64,000 nt of DNA from Siphonodentalium dalli. Lineage: Eukaryota; Mollusca; Scaphopoda; Gadilida; Siphonodentaliidae. The DNA is taken from NCBI GenBank assembly GCA_032622095.1, contig CP136061.1:172801107-172865106 (forward strand), given 5' to 3'. The notes beneath the pieces are model-generated. The model saw only the letters and a list, made by a program, of their open reading frames with translations. It was not told where the DNA came from and did not search any database. The position numbers and the translations under genes are program-made. Shown here one piece after another: positions 12,176 to 23,936 of this stretch. How positions within the stretch are numbered: the stretch's first letter is position 1; the number at the start of each line of letters is the position of its first letter.

Positions 12176-12765
12176 AGATGAGGACAAGAAGCACCACTCA
12201 TTGTCCGAGACTCACCCACTGTAATGACCCCCCCCTCTTTGCTTGATCATACAAAGAAACGAATCAGAAATGAAATGAATAATGTGATGTGGCATATGTA
12301 GCCTTATGCAAAATTGGCAATGATCTGACTAGGGTGTCATCTGAAAATCGAATCACCTGGTGATAAAGAATGACACTTGGAAAATATCCAATGGTAGGAA
12401 ATGGTGATAACCGACAAGCGTCCTCGACTCAATGACTGTAATAATTAGAAATATCGACGAATTAGATAATCGGGCTGTTATTGAGTATTATTATTTATTT
12501 TATTTATTTATTTATTTTTTTTGTGTATAAAAGGACTGGAATAATAATAGCCAATTAATTCTGGTGATACGATGACCAGATGACATGAGCGGCAATGGTT
12601 CAGATGTGAAAATTTGTACCATCAAACAATGATTTGTAAAAATAAAGAAATATAAAAACATGGCAATAACTGTAAAAAATGTACTTAGCACCATAAAATG
12701 CACCTTGAGATCTCTTGATGAATGATGTGAAGGGCACAGGCATCCGAGATCCGAGGCAATATGTG

Positions 12766-13592
12766 TCAAACTATTGGAGAGGGCCTAATATAACGGTGAA
12801 ATGCATTAGACTTCCATCTACCCATTCGATGAATCTGAGCATCAGAGAAACCGGAGTCTGTGGCGAATGAAGCCGCACCTATCCGGAAGCTGTGAGTCAT
12901 AAATAAATCTGTACTAAGATTGCAAAATTTGAGACATTGTTTAAAAACAACCTGAAACCGACTCCGGAGAAGTGGCTTCCCATCTGGGAAGGAGAAGAGA
13001 GGACCCAGGACAGGACCGCGTAACTGGTAATATATACGCAAATTCTGGACCGGGCAAATCTGATGCTCAGCTCTACCAATGTTGTTCTTAAAATTCCGGA
13101 AGGTAATGGTTGCATCGGAATCTGATATGTGACAATCTACCAGTTGTAAAACCTGTTTGTGTTTGCCCGGGATACGGGGCAAAGTTCGCCAATTCGAGCC
13201 AAGGCTGTTGTGAAAATAGTGGCCCTGAGTTGTTGCTTATAAAATGTTAGACCAAGCAATGGAAGTGCTCGAACCATGCTCTGGAGAATAGGTAACGTTA
13301 TGGGTAAACGCACATCTGTGACCGGGTGTAAACGTCGTACTGCAAACAATTTTTTCTTAACAAGGAAACTTTTTGTCGGATCTGGGATACCCTTGACCTT
13401 ATGAATGAAGGAAACTGACGATAAAGCACTCGTTATGTAACTGGCCGCTAAGCCTTTCCTATATAAATAAGAAATAAACAAGCAAATCGTATTAACTGGT
13501 AAAGGCAATACACATGGAATGTTAGTACCAGTACAGAAAGTTATGAGATGATTGCAGTATGTCCTGTACTGTCTTTTTGACGATGTGGACAA
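12766..13592 (-). pseudogene. Tyrosine recombinase (YR) of the Ngaro-type element, frameshifted
   Basis: This is the integrase that would insert the circular cDNA. The N-terminal part (13592 to about 13170) has a SAM-like core-binding region and the first catalytic arginine in ARIGEL. The frame then shifts near 13170, and the second part (to 12766) carries HSFRIGAAS (the His and second Arg of the H-x-x-R box) and GRWKSNAFHRYIR with the nucleophilic tyrosine. The catalytic set is therefore present but split across two frames, so the protein is broken by one shift. The C-terminus ends shortly after the tyrosine, as usual for DIRS-order recombinases. Confidence 0.85.
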
Positions 13593-13612
13593 TGATTCAG
13601 AGAAAAGGCAAT

Positions 13613-14257
13613 CTAGAGTTCCAGTAAGTTCTCTAATTTGAGGTGAGACGGCTGAATGAAAGCAGATTCCTGAAAGGTAGGGTAAATAAGTTTGAATTGA
13701 TTAAATTGAAAGCGACTGAGCATATCAGCTCCAGTATTCATAATGCCTTTAATATGCTTAGCTTTGAAAAGAATATTGTTTGACAAGCATATAAGAACCA
13801 ACTGCCTAATAAGAATCATCATGTGTTTGTCTTTTGCTGTTTGTTTATTTATTACAGCTACGATAGCCATGTTGTCTGAAAAGAATAGAACAGAACGGTT
13901 TTGCAGACGATTGGCCCAAGTATGCAACCCCAAAACGATAGGGTATAATTATAAAACTGAAATATTCAATTTACGTTCGCGGGGTGTCCATTCCCCTACT
14001 ATATATTCTGGACAGAACATTGCAGCAAAACCGGCGGAAGCTGCCAAGTCTAAAAAGAATTGCAAGGCGCCGGACGTAAAAAATTGGCGTTCAAGGAAAA
14101 ATGAGGTGCCATTGAAATGTTCCAGAAATAACAGCCAAATGTGTAGATCTAGTTTCACCTCGCGAGTGATTCTGATACGATGATGTAATTTTGAAATTCC
14201 GATAGTTTTATTTATAAGTCGCCGGAGAAACACTCTACCGGTTGTATAACGGAGCAA
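13613..14257 (-). pseudogene. RNase H domain of the Ngaro-type element, frameshifted
   Basis: The connection region from 14257 leads to FFLDLAASAGFAA, the start of an RNase H fold with its first aspartate. After a frame break at about 13940 it continues with FFSDNMAIVAVINKQTAKD, the third acidic position, and a final ADMLSR block. DIRS-order RNase H follows RT directly, as here. At least one frameshift separates the two parts. Confidence 0.75.
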
Positions 14258-14283
14258 GTAAAATTAAGCAAACCAATTATAGA

Positions 14284-15195
14284 TTAAAATTTGCGAAGAG
14301 TGGCTTTGTTTTTCAATAGAAGAGAATTAATGCGCTGAACGCATTCTAACAATTTTGCTTGAGGAAGTGAGGCACACATTCTGATTGTATCCAAATGGAT
14401 ACCCAAAAAAGTAATCGATGTTGAAGGCCAAATAGTTTTGTCGTGTGCAATCGGCAAGCGTAAATGTTCACACATACAGAGAAAAGATTTCAAATAGGCG
14501 TCACACAGTGATTCCGAAGAATCGATGAGACAGAAATCATCCAGATAGTGTACAGTGTACACAGTTCAGTGTACAGTGTACACAGTTCTGGATAGCGAGT
14601 TTATTTATTGCAATCCATTCGAGTGCCGTGCTGAAAGCCTCGAAATTGTGACAACTTGACGAAGCCCCCCATGGGCATGCATTTATCGAATAGAAATTAT
14701 CAAATTTAAGACCTAACAGATGATAATCATCTGGATGACAAGCGAGGACCCTAAAGGCAGAAAGTACACCGATTCTCGTACAGTAAGAACCGACTGGAAG
14801 GTTTTGAATGATGTTGATTGCATCCTGGACAGATGCATAACATACTGATTTAAAGTCGGCTTGGATGTGATCATTTACAGATTCGCCTTTGGGATATGAA
14901 AGGTGGTGTATCAAACGATACTCACCAGGCTGTTTCTTAGGAACTATCCCAATTGGGGAAATTACAAAAAGTGGAAGAGGGGGACCCTTAAAAGGCCCCG
15001 CTATTCTCCCCATTGAAATCTCTTTCGCTATCTTTTTTCTGACTATGTCAGGCATCTCCAAAGCCGATTTCAAGTTAGGAGACTCGCGAGCAGACACCAT
15101 CCCCTCATAGCCTAATCGAAAACCGTGTGTGAAGCCATTAATTAAGAAATCTCAGTTGTGTTGATCATAACCGGATAACATTTCATTTAATAATG
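14284..15195 (-). pseudogene. Reverse transcriptase of the Ngaro-type element, catalytic residue lost
   Basis: The RT runs from FLINGFTHGFRLGYEG (near 15190) through IGIVPKKQPGEYRLIHHLS, GASSSC and YLDDF to FLGIHLDTI. In motif A the expected pattern is T/R-D-x-x-x-AF (RTDVKNAF in the relative at 50.5 kb). Here it reads TRIGVLSAF, so the catalytic aspartate is missing. Just before YLDDF a short duplication of the gtacacagttc block (14547-14590) shifts the frame. Both lesions indicate a dead enzyme. It lies directly downstream of gag and upstream of RNase H. Confidence 0.85.
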
Positions 15196-16719
15196 GGACC
15201 AGGATTGGTGTTGGCAGTTTTTGTTGGTGCATTTTGTCTAAATGATGAGGTTTTAGAACCTCTTGCATTTGGTGGCTGATAAGGCCGGTTTCTGTTGCGA
15301 TGTGAGCACTTGACGAAACTGTGGGGCTGCTTACATAAGAAACAGTTATGGGAGAAGTTGCAACCGGTGCAAGTTTTTCCCTTGTGAAAATCCCAACAGT
15401 ATCCATTTGGTATGGAGATCTTTGAATTTTGAAAATGGTTCTGTGTTTTAGGATGGTATCCACGTTCTGGTTGAGAAGGTGTAAACACAGGCACTCGTGG
15501 AGCTGCCTGCATGTACAACTCCCACTGAATGTGGTTCCATGACAAATTTGTCTTGAACTGACGCAATTGTCGGAACTGCCGATCATAATATGACCAACTG
15601 TAACCAGCTCGAGCCATCTTGCGGATCCGCATCATATAGCTCACGAGACTGGGCATGTGCGACGGGAATTTGGCAGAGTAAATAATTATAAAAATTATGA
15701 AAGCATCAAGCCATTGGTTAATGTCAGTAATGACTTTAGTTGGTTTAGGTTGTACAAAAAAAGCCTGAGCACCAATATTGATCCCCATGTTAACTGGAGC
15801 TGAAAAATTAACATTATGGTCATGATCCGGCAATAATGAGGCCAGAGGTATAAACTCATTGGCCCATATTTTAGCCCGGACTTTGGCAGGAACGTGAGCG
15901 TCCAAAGGTGTAGCTAGTGAAACGAAGTCGATCTGAGGCATACCAGATGAAGCAGCATCTTGAAGGGAGGTCGAGACCTGAAGTCCTAAAACAGGAAGAG
16001 GCTGAACACCTGGAACCGGAAACGATTGTAACGGCACCGAGGATGCAGGAACAGCAGCCGGAATGTCCCAAGAGGCCGGATGGCCGGAGAAGGGCGCTGA
16101 AGCACGACTAAAGTCTGATACCGACATCGATGCAGGTAGGTCCCAAGAGGCCGGATGGCCGGAGGATGAAGCTGATGTGGGCTGAATGTCAGTCAATGAG
16201 TCGCAGGCAGCTGAAGGACCGAGCGGAACAGTACCTGACGATAAATAAGCTGGCTGAGAGGTGATGACAGATGACACCGAGCACGGAAGTGCGAAGGTGC
16301 ATGAAAATCCCGAAGAACTGGAATGTCCCAGTGACAGCACCGTGGAAGTGGGAGCTGTCGGAAATGAACATGTCCAAGCCGGAGACGGGAGCCGGAAAGT
16401 AATGAGGCAAGTGTACATTGGATACCGGACACTGAGGTTGATGTTGAGGATGATGTGGATGAGGCGGCACCGGCCAAGCTGATGTGATCCCCAATCCAGG
16501 CGCAGTAGGAGGATGCAAGGCTGCAACGGGAGAATGTAATGCTGATTGACGAACAAAGGTGTCGACTGATGAGGCAGCAGGTACAACAGGAGCCGGGACG
16601 CCAGGTGATGAAACAAGTGGTGTAGACACAGCGGCCGGACATGGTAGAGGAGGACGCCCACGACGTGGTCGTTTGGCAGGCGACCCTGACAAAACAACAG
16701 TTGAGCGTTTTGGTGGCAT
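15183..16719 (-). pseudogene. Gag-like protein of the Ngaro-type element
   Basis: The likely start is MPPKRSTVVL at 16719, followed by a basic KRPRRGRPP stretch and a long proline/serine-rich region. The frame changes once in about 16200-16500 and then runs to 15183. The C-terminal half has the conserved INQWLDAF and SWSYYDRQFRQLR blocks and a cysteine/histidine array (CWDFHKGKTC, CNFSHNC, CKQPHSFVKC) typical of DIRS/Ngaro gag nucleic-acid binding. The relative at 48774-49940 has the same blocks in order. Longer overlapping frames beginning at 16763 or 16804 are shadows. Confidence 0.75.
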
Positions 16720-17811
16720 GGTGTGCAAACTCTGGATGGCTTACTGTAAAGGAAAAGAAACAAAACAACAAGTAAATAGAACTATACAAGGAAACCGCAC
16801 ACACCTACAGTGGTGAAGGAAGTCATAATGATGCACCCGGTATTACAACCCTAAACTCCAAAAGGAGAGAAAAAGGTTTGCCATTATTAACGATCTTCAT
16901 AATGAAGATGAATAATTAAAGCCATTAAGCGAGAATACCAACTGAAATAATTGATGAGATGGAAGGCGTAAAACTTGTAGCATAAAAAGTAACGGCCATC
17001 ATAACGAGGGTCATCAGTAAATTGGACTGATATAACCCCAGCACTATCAAAAAGAAGCCAATGTATCAACTAGTTGGCTGAATCAGACTTAGAAGAAAAT
17101 TAGGTGATAGGCGGAGCTTTTAATATTATTGAAATGCCACAGAAAACAACAATTTGTATGTGCTTGTATTAAAATGTACATTTATAACATGAAAAGAATG
17201 ACGCCTTCCATGGAGCACCATAATGACATTATGTGTACCCAAAAAAATCTTGCATTGTTCGAAAACAAAATGGCACATACCAAAAAGCCTGTAACATGAA
17301 TAAGCTCCAATTAGACATGACCATACCAGAAAATTTAACAACAGTAAATAGCTGCAACACTTATGATTGGCAGATCCTTATGCTGAAAAAAAAGGACAAG
17401 TAGGGAGGCCAGGCAGTTTACTGCATCACGACAACCGTCAAGATATACTCATAATGCATTACTCTCGCTCGTTCAACATGTTACGTAGGTAAATATGTTG
17501 TTTTTGTTTGTTTTTTTTTAAATATCTGCTCATTGTCATACACGAGAGTATTTAAGTGCCCAGTAAAGAGTGACACCAAAACAAGATAATGATGTTTGGA
17601 TAACCAAGATGTTACGACACATTAATAATGTCCCAACGCCATACTTGCATTGAGTCAACCACTGGTATGGAATGAATAAAGCGTAAAACAAAACATCAAT
17701 TTGTGGGATTGATGAAACGAACTGGTCTACAACCTGGAGCCAACAATTGAATGAAAAATAATGAATCATTGCAATAAAAGGCTTCCAAGAACAATTGCAT
17801 CAGGCATACAT
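16720..17811 (-). other. Spacer between SGNH ORF and gag in the Ngaro-type element
   Basis: About 1.1 kb inside the element with no convincing coding sequence. The C-terminal part of the SGNH domain may be present here in degraded form. Confidence 0.4.
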
Positions 17812-18291
17812 TTAGCAAAATATTGCATCAGCCCTACTTTTGCAAAAACATTGCATAAAAGATGATAACAGATCGTTCAACTCTTCCACGTGGCTGTTAA
17901 AGACTGATAGAGACTTTGGCCCCCGCACCGAACCCCAACAAAAAGCCTGGGAAACCAGAACTTTCTGCACAGAGTGGATGGACTGGACCACCGAACAGAA
18001 TCCCACCACCCTCTCGGCAACCTCAGAAGGAGAAGCCCAACACAGGTCATTGCTTCCAATTTGCAAAATAACGACATGGGGCAAAAATTCCCTGAGCCTG
18101 TGTTGCAGGGATAGAAGATCCCAAACCTGTGCCCCACCCCGATGAAAAAGGCGCACATTTACCGGGACCCCGGCGTAGGAACCCACCTGCAGCTCCTCGG
18201 AGAAATTGCGGCCACCGAAAAACCTGGTACGGTCCGTAAAACCCAAACGCAGTGCCAATTCGTTGGACAAAACTATGTCCAACGACCGCAA
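17812..18291 (-). pseudogene. SGNH/GDSL hydrolase-like ORF of the Ngaro-type element
   Basis: SGNH hydrolases are small esterases with the catalytic serine in block I and an asparagine in block III. Block III is clear: VVILQIGSND at about 18046-18075. Block I is also visible as VVGHSFVQRI at about 18255-18290, but in a different frame, so the 159-residue frame starting at 18291 is not the true N-terminus. I see no intact C-terminal catalytic Asp-His block before the stop at 17812. Hydrolase ORFs are known in some Ngaro elements; their role in transposition is not established. Here the ORF lies upstream of gag, next to A1. Confidence 0.7.
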
Positions 18292-18475
18292 CTCTAACCT
18301 CGCTGGCCGTAATTCAGAAAGCCATAGTTGTGTTAACTTAATTACAAGTTATAATGGGCTCCCGAATTAAAATCAAATGACCAGAAAACGAATTGAGCTC
18401 GACGACAGGCACCTACCTTCACCAAAACAATAACATTTTTCGAGAGAAATCGAATCGTGCGACGCACCTCAAGGG

Positions 18476-18857
18476 AAATTAATCTGAGAATGAAGTACTC
18501 ACAAGTTATTGTTGTCTTCGTGCGCGATCAAAAATATAGTTCCAATTTAATACCTTGAGCTCTTGTGGAAAAACCGAGAACAAGAGCAAGGCATCTAAAT
18601 TAAAATCATCGCGATTATAGTTAGAAAGTAGATTTGATATTAAATTCTGATAAGAGAAAAGTGCTAATTGTATTGCACAACAATGAGAACTTCTTACCGC
18701 GCATTTAGTGCAAAACGGTAGTGCAACGGCTTAAAATCTCACCACTTCTCGTGAGACTTAAGCGAGCCTTAGAAAGACGCACGAGATTTGAAAACGGTAA
18801 AAGCAGGGATGTTGCTGCCGATATAAAACCCTTGGATCTCATAGACCCAATGGTAAT
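18476..18857 (-). repeat. A1 terminal repeat of the Ngaro-type element
   Basis: Direct copy of A2 (11724-12092) with a 13-bp insertion near 18714-18727. It marks the 5' end of the element on the minus strand; outside it is AT-rich sequence. Confidence 0.85.
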
Positions 18858-20229
18858 AACTTTAACAATTTTTTTTTTTTAATTATTTAAAAAAATTAAA
18901 GGGACACATTGGAAATCTTTTTATCAACTTGTATCATAATCATCAATATCTAAATAAATCAATGACATTTTTTTAATTATTATTATAAAAGTTAAAAATA
19001 TTTTTTTTTTTAAATTGATTTAAAAAAATAAATAAATCGGATCAAACCCATATTCGAACTAGAATGCACTCACTGGAGCTGCCTATACTTGTGCCCATCA
19101 CACATTTGACATGTTTTGTTTTGTCTTACCAACACCACATTGAACCACGGGTGTTGACTCCTCGTTTGAGAGATCGATAAAAACAAATCTAGATATCAAA
19201 TCTCAGTTCATTCATCGCTGAAATATTTGTGTATACGGACAGACTATTTCAAGTTGATCTATTACACTAATGATACGTAGGAGTTGTTTGACATATTTAT
19301 AGAACAATAGAGACATCGTTTACATGTATATATATTATATACCAATTGGGTTAAATTACTAGTTTGACTAGAATGATGTCAAGCGTGTATGCCATAGCAC
19401 TTCAGCGGCAAAAAACGTCAAAGTAAGTTACAAATACCGACACAAATAAGTAAAAGACACGCGACCACGCGAACAGTGTGTCAATGTGAGCATGCCCTTA
19501 TAGCGACTGATTTATACAGTCTTCGGGAACATATCATCAAAATGTCTATTGCGTTGAAAATGAGAAAGGTTGTTTTACCAGTTAATTAATAAGGCATTTA
19601 ATAATCCGTATGTTTCAACATTCACATTTTTCAGTGCAATTGTTTCTCAATTGAACCACGCGCTCGACTGCTTGGCGCACCTCAGTCTCTGCGAAAAAAA
19701 AATATTCCGCGCGCATCTTTTAGACATGATCTTAACACATTTCCCGTGTTTCAAGTTACATAAAATAGGCTTCTAATGGGCAGTACTATTGCCCACTTTT
19801 ATTTTTCATGCAGTATATATATATTTATAATAATAGAACACAAAGTTGTTGGCAGTTAGAATGGTTTAGCCTGCCCGTGCAATACGGGTCTCAGCTGTCT
19901 GGACATCGACGCGATCATGTCTGGTGTTTTGCGCGCCCATGTAGCTTGTGACGTCCTGGTGTGCGTCATGACGTCATCGCGTCTTGATCGGTTTCCAGAA
20001 AGAAATTATTCAATATTGTTCTTTTATGAACGATTTATAACCAAAATAAAACCAGATAACAATGCAAATTAAGTATATATGTTGATTTAAATTACAATTG
20101 ATGCAACCATCTCATATTATTCCGTGTGCATTCTTTACAGTATGTACTTCCGGTATGACGTAACATATTCACGGAAGGACAGACAACAGACAAAGATCTG
20201 CACCGAAAACATTACTTGCGTCCAGCATG
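18858..20229. other. AT-rich intronic sequence, no recognised feature
   Basis: A/T runs at 18860-19030, then sequence without a supported gene. A CRE-like tgacgtcatcg lies near 19970; I attach no function to it. Confidence 0.45.
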
Positions 20230-20597
20230 AACTGGCGCAAGTAACTAGATCTGTATTTTGGGCTGTGAAACTCACATACCAAATTTGGTTCCAATCAGAT
20301 AAAAAATGTTTGAGTTATGGCAGAATGTGTGAATTCTAAGTCGAAAAAGGGCCATAACTCTGTAACAAAATCTTGGATCAAACCCAAAAACGAACTCGAT
20401 CCGTATTTTGGGCTGAGAAACCCATATTCAAAATTTGGTTCTGATAGGATAGAAAATGTCTGAGTTATGGCATTACTCGTGAAGTGTCTACGGACTGACA
20501 GACGGACAGACGGATGGACAGACGGACGGACGAATGACGAGTGGTCAATCCGGACAACGACACTATGTTTACCATACATGGTATGGGTAAACATAAA
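20230..20597 (+). mobile_element. Tandem-core element 3' half with (GACG)n and palindromic end
   Basis: About two ~150-bp units (gggccataactctgtaa, accaaatttggttc, gagttatggca) precede a GACAGACGG microsatellite (20495-20530), gagtggtcaatccgg, and the hairpin tttaccatacatggtatggg followed by taaa. Same family as 31740-32296, 37296-37820 and 62689-62790. Confidence 0.75.
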
Positions 20598-21608
20598 AAC
20601 CACTAAGCAAATGAGTAGCGAATGAACCAATCAGTGATTACCTTAGCATTCAAATGTTACCATAGCGGTTTCTTAGTCTTCATACAGGCCAAAATATTTA
20701 TGAGCTTAGTTAATTCAAATGATAGCTTAGCATTTGAACCTCACCTCATTTGCATTTGCATAAGTGGATTTTCTTATATGCATATATAGTACTTACAGAG
20801 TTACATCCATAATAAACTACTATCCAAGTGAATGAAGAATAAGACTGCTATTATAACTGGACTTTATTCTTAATGAAAAAACAATAAAACTTCCAAACAA
20901 TCAATTTCATTGGTTTATCATCCCATCTATTAACACACCCCATCAGCTAATATTCTATTCACTACCTATGGAATTAGAAAAGTAAATGAAGTTAATTCAC
21001 TCAAAATCAAAATTAAATATTAAGACAAAGACCGAATTATCAATTATATATTGCACACTATAGTACAAGGAAATTAAACTTCCCAATTGGCCATATAACA
21101 TATGTGTACATGCAGGTGATATACTATAATACTTTCTATAACTGTCTCTAGAGCTAATGGAATAAGTTTAATAATTACTTAATACAAAAATTCAGAGATT
21201 CATTCCAGAAAACAACAAAGAACAGAAATTAAAATGTCTGTCTGGATGGAGATTTTCCCTCATAATCTAGAACAAATGACTGCGATTCAGAGAATCACAT
21301 GACAATAACATCCTTGCCATTCGAATGTTAAGGAAGAATATCTCTTAACATTCAAATGCTGAACAAGAACAAATATGGAGGGCTAGCAGTCGAATGCTAA
21401 GCGAATGTTAAGGAACATGACCTTTTTTTACTTCAAATGACATATCTTACCATGGTAAGCGAATGTTAAGGAACATGGCCTTTTAGTCCTCAAATGACAT
21501 CTCTTAGCATTCGAATGGTAAGCGAATGCTAAGAATTGCATCTCTTAGCCTTCAAATACTAAGCGAATGTTAAGCTAATACTTATTAAGTCGTTCCTCTT
21601 GGTAAGGG
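20598..21608. mobile_element. Candidate element with dense CATTCGAATG/TAAG motifs
   Basis: 20600-20770 and 21310-21600 are filled with variants of the palindromic gcattcgaatgctaagcg in both orientations, separated by an AT-rich centre. The right side ends cttggtaaggg at 21608, resembling the CCCTTRC ends of the elements at 27627 and 56099. The left end is not resolved, because a tandem-core element ends exactly where the motifs begin. It sits 21 bp from the carboxylase exon. Confidence 0.4.
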
Positions 21609-21629
21609 TATATATAGTTGCACACTAAC

Positions 21630-21750
21630 CTGGGTTCTGGCGACCAGCTAACATCCATCGAGGATCATATGGAGCCTTTGTTGGAATGAAATCTATATCT
21701 CTGTCCACTGGATCAACTGATTCCATAATAGAGAGTGGCCCACCATGAAA
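21630..21750 (-). CDS. ACC: Acetyl-CoA carboxylase, carboxyltransferase-domain exon (downstream of two)
   Basis: Acetyl-CoA carboxylase makes malonyl-CoA for fatty acid synthesis; this exon encodes part of its carboxyltransferase domain. The 121-bp minus-strand exon is bounded by a ttttcag acceptor (after 21750) and a CCAG|gttagt donor. Read in phase 0 it gives [20 protein letters not shown] followed by [20 protein letters not shown], matching the family block around DP(V/I)DR and [10 protein letters not shown]. It exits in phase 1. The upstream neighbour is the exon at 46037-46180, which joins with exactly the family's spacing. No further downstream exon is recognisable in 1-21629, so that intron exceeds 21.6 kb here. 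Confidence 0.92.
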
Positions 21751-22696
21751 CTGAAAACATGATAATAGAATAATTCTTCGATAAACCAGTATATTAAAGC
21801 AATCCAAATAATTATGATAGGCAAACATTATCAGTTCTGGTTTAAATTCTTGTCCTTTGAGATCAATGTCTTCCGCACAAGATTTGCATATGCAAATTAT
21901 GATTTTATATATGGCGACCAATGCGCTATCAGATACACACAGAATAATCCCTGTGTAATGTGGTATTCACTTGCTACTAATCACTTTCATAGCAAAATTT
22001 CTACAAAAATGCATGTACAAATTAAAGTTGGAGGGAGACTATAGAAGGAGGCAGAGAAACTTAAAGAAACAGCTCAGAAAAAGAGGATATAATGGAAATT
22101 TTATCCATCTTTTGCGCAGCAATTGTCCGGGCAGTTTGCTGGTCGCATGGTGGTAATCGGTTCATGGAAAGAGGAGTAAAGCAATTTCGAATTAGATTAG
22201 CCATGCGGCGAAATGTTCGGTTTCATTTTAAATTAGCTTGTAGACGTAGGTAGATGTGTTAATTTCGAGAATGCTAAATTGTGAATTAAACTAACAAGTT
22301 TTAGTTGTGCACAACTGTTATATACAGACTTTTATGCAACATAAGGATATGCTTTTGAAATCGGATGGAAATTGTCAATTGACATACAATAAAGAGTGGC
22401 TATTTGAACTTTAGAGCTTAGCACAGAAACGTATTTGTAACATATGTACATTGTGTGTGCAATTGTCTGCAGTAAATACCAACTGCATAATAAGGTTTAT
22501 CTATTTGTTCCACCACGATATTCATTATTGATATAAACTGGTACAATAGGAACAATACACCTTATAACGGATTTCTGTTTGTGATAACACCATATATACA
22601 TAGCGTGTTTCATTTGCAAAATAAAAACAACAATTATGCAAATTTGCAAACACCATAGTTTGCGGTTATTACGAAACAGTGGGGTTTATAAAATGA

Positions 22697-22809
22697 CTGT
22701 TTTTGGAAATTTGGTTTTTGAATAGCCTGGACAACGTCTGGCTGGGTAGAGTTATCGAATTGAAATTTGGTTTTTGAATAGCCCGGACAACGTCGGGCTC
22801 ATCGGCTAG
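22697..22809 (+). mobile_element. Helitron-like 3'-end fragment, start of right array
   Basis: Contains two tandem copies of the hairpin region (cctggacaacgtctgg, then gcccggacaacgtcgggc) and ends tcatcggCTAG at 22809. The 5' part is missing. The next copy begins at 22810. Confidence 0.65.
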
Positions 22810-23936
22810 TCTATACTATATATTTTGAGACTTCGTATATGTGTGTGTGTGTGTGTGTGTACTTCATAGAATCCAAAACGCGTGTACATATTGAGCTCAA
22901 ACTTCCTATGTAAGTGTCAAATCCCACCGACACGACCGTGGTCGCGGTTTAGAGAAGCTCAGAGCACCCGTTCTCCAATCTCAAATCACCGCAAAGGCAC
23001 GGCGTGGGTTAATCAAGTGATTATTTAATGAGCGTTTGTTTTTGACGCATCTCTATAAAGAGCGTCTGTTTGCCATTCAACGTTATTTGCATCTGCAGAG
23101 AGATATACGGAACATACATTAAATTTAAAAAACATTTGTTTCTGACCAACCCTGCGAGCACGGATGGCGCGCTTTGTTTTTACAGTATATAGTTATATAC
23201 CGAAATCATCCCAGATAATCACGAATATAGCATCAGATTTCTCCCCAGATATACCGTTATAAAGCTACTGGAATCTGCCAATCTACGGGAAATTCCAGGG
23301 AATGCCGATTGAGCTCAAACTTGCAACCCACGGGAAGTGTCATATATATGAGTGTGTCCTTTATAGACTCGAACCGATTGAGCTCAAACTTGCTAAATAA
23401 GAAAATAGCCCCCCAAGCCGTAAATATCAACAACAACGATATTACTAAATACACGTTTTCGGCAATGTGAGAGTTTTCGGGGAGCTGTGATGCCAACAAC
23501 AACGACCCGAAGCCCTGAATGCCAACAACAGATTCAATGCAATGTTATCTATTATGCAGAGAGATTTCACGACATTACGACGGGTACGGCAGACTCAAAA
23601 TATTATGCAGACAGATTTCCCGACGGGAAGCGTTTGTTTTAAATTCAATGCAATGTTATCGTAGAGAGATTTCACGAAACAAAGAATGCGTTGTCTGTCG
23701 TTCCTAGGAAGGGGGGATTTCTATGGGTAAATTTTTCCGCCAGAAACAAAAAAAATAATTAAAACAATTTACAATTTAATTAAAACAATTTAAAATTAAA
23801 AAAAATTAACAATAAAAAAACAATTCAGAAACAAAATATATTAAATTTAAAAAACATTAAATTCATATTCAAAAATGTCATGTTTCTGAAACAAAGCCAT
23901 GGGACGAATGCCGCCAGTGGCGGGCTAACCTGCTAG
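22810..23936 (+). mobile_element. Helitron-like copy, 1127 bp
   Basis: Starts TCTATACTATATATTTTGAG with a GT microsatellite (22840-22860). It ends with ccgccagtggcggg, taacctg and CTAG at 23933-23936. Inverted match to 1979-3199, and a full-length reference for this subfamily. No protein is encoded. Confidence 0.75.

Larger units (their letters stand above)
11396..18857 (-). mobile_element. Ngaro-type tyrosine-recombinase retrotransposon with SGNH ORF
   Basis: On the minus strand the order is A1 repeat (18857-18476), SGNH-hydrolase ORF, gag with zinc knuckles, RT, RNase H, tyrosine recombinase, then B1 (about 12175-12093), A2 (12092-11724) and B2 (about 11723-11396). The A1-ORFs-B1-A2-B2 split direct repeat layout is diagnostic of Ngaro-like elements of the DIRS order, which integrate by a tyrosine recombinase rather than a DDE integrase. 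An SGNH hydrolase is also known from Ngaro elements. Frameshifts in gag, RT and recombinase and a lost RT catalytic residue show it is inactive. It lies in the acetyl-CoA carboxylase intron downstream of exon 21630-21750, in the gene's orientation. Confidence 0.85.

Noticed and set aside
16189-16816. Long frames on both strands over gag
   Set aside because: Low-complexity Pro/Ser/Gly-rich gag sequence opens several frames; only the MPPKRS frame followed by the zinc-knuckle frame is consistent with the relative at 48.8 kb.
19960-19985. CRE-type tgacgtcatcg as a promoter
   Set aside because: A single motif without a nearby gene start.
1-21629. Further acetyl-CoA carboxylase exons downstream
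   Set aside because: I looked for the conserved continuation after [10 protein letters not shown] on the minus strand and found no matching frame; a short diverged exon could still be missed.
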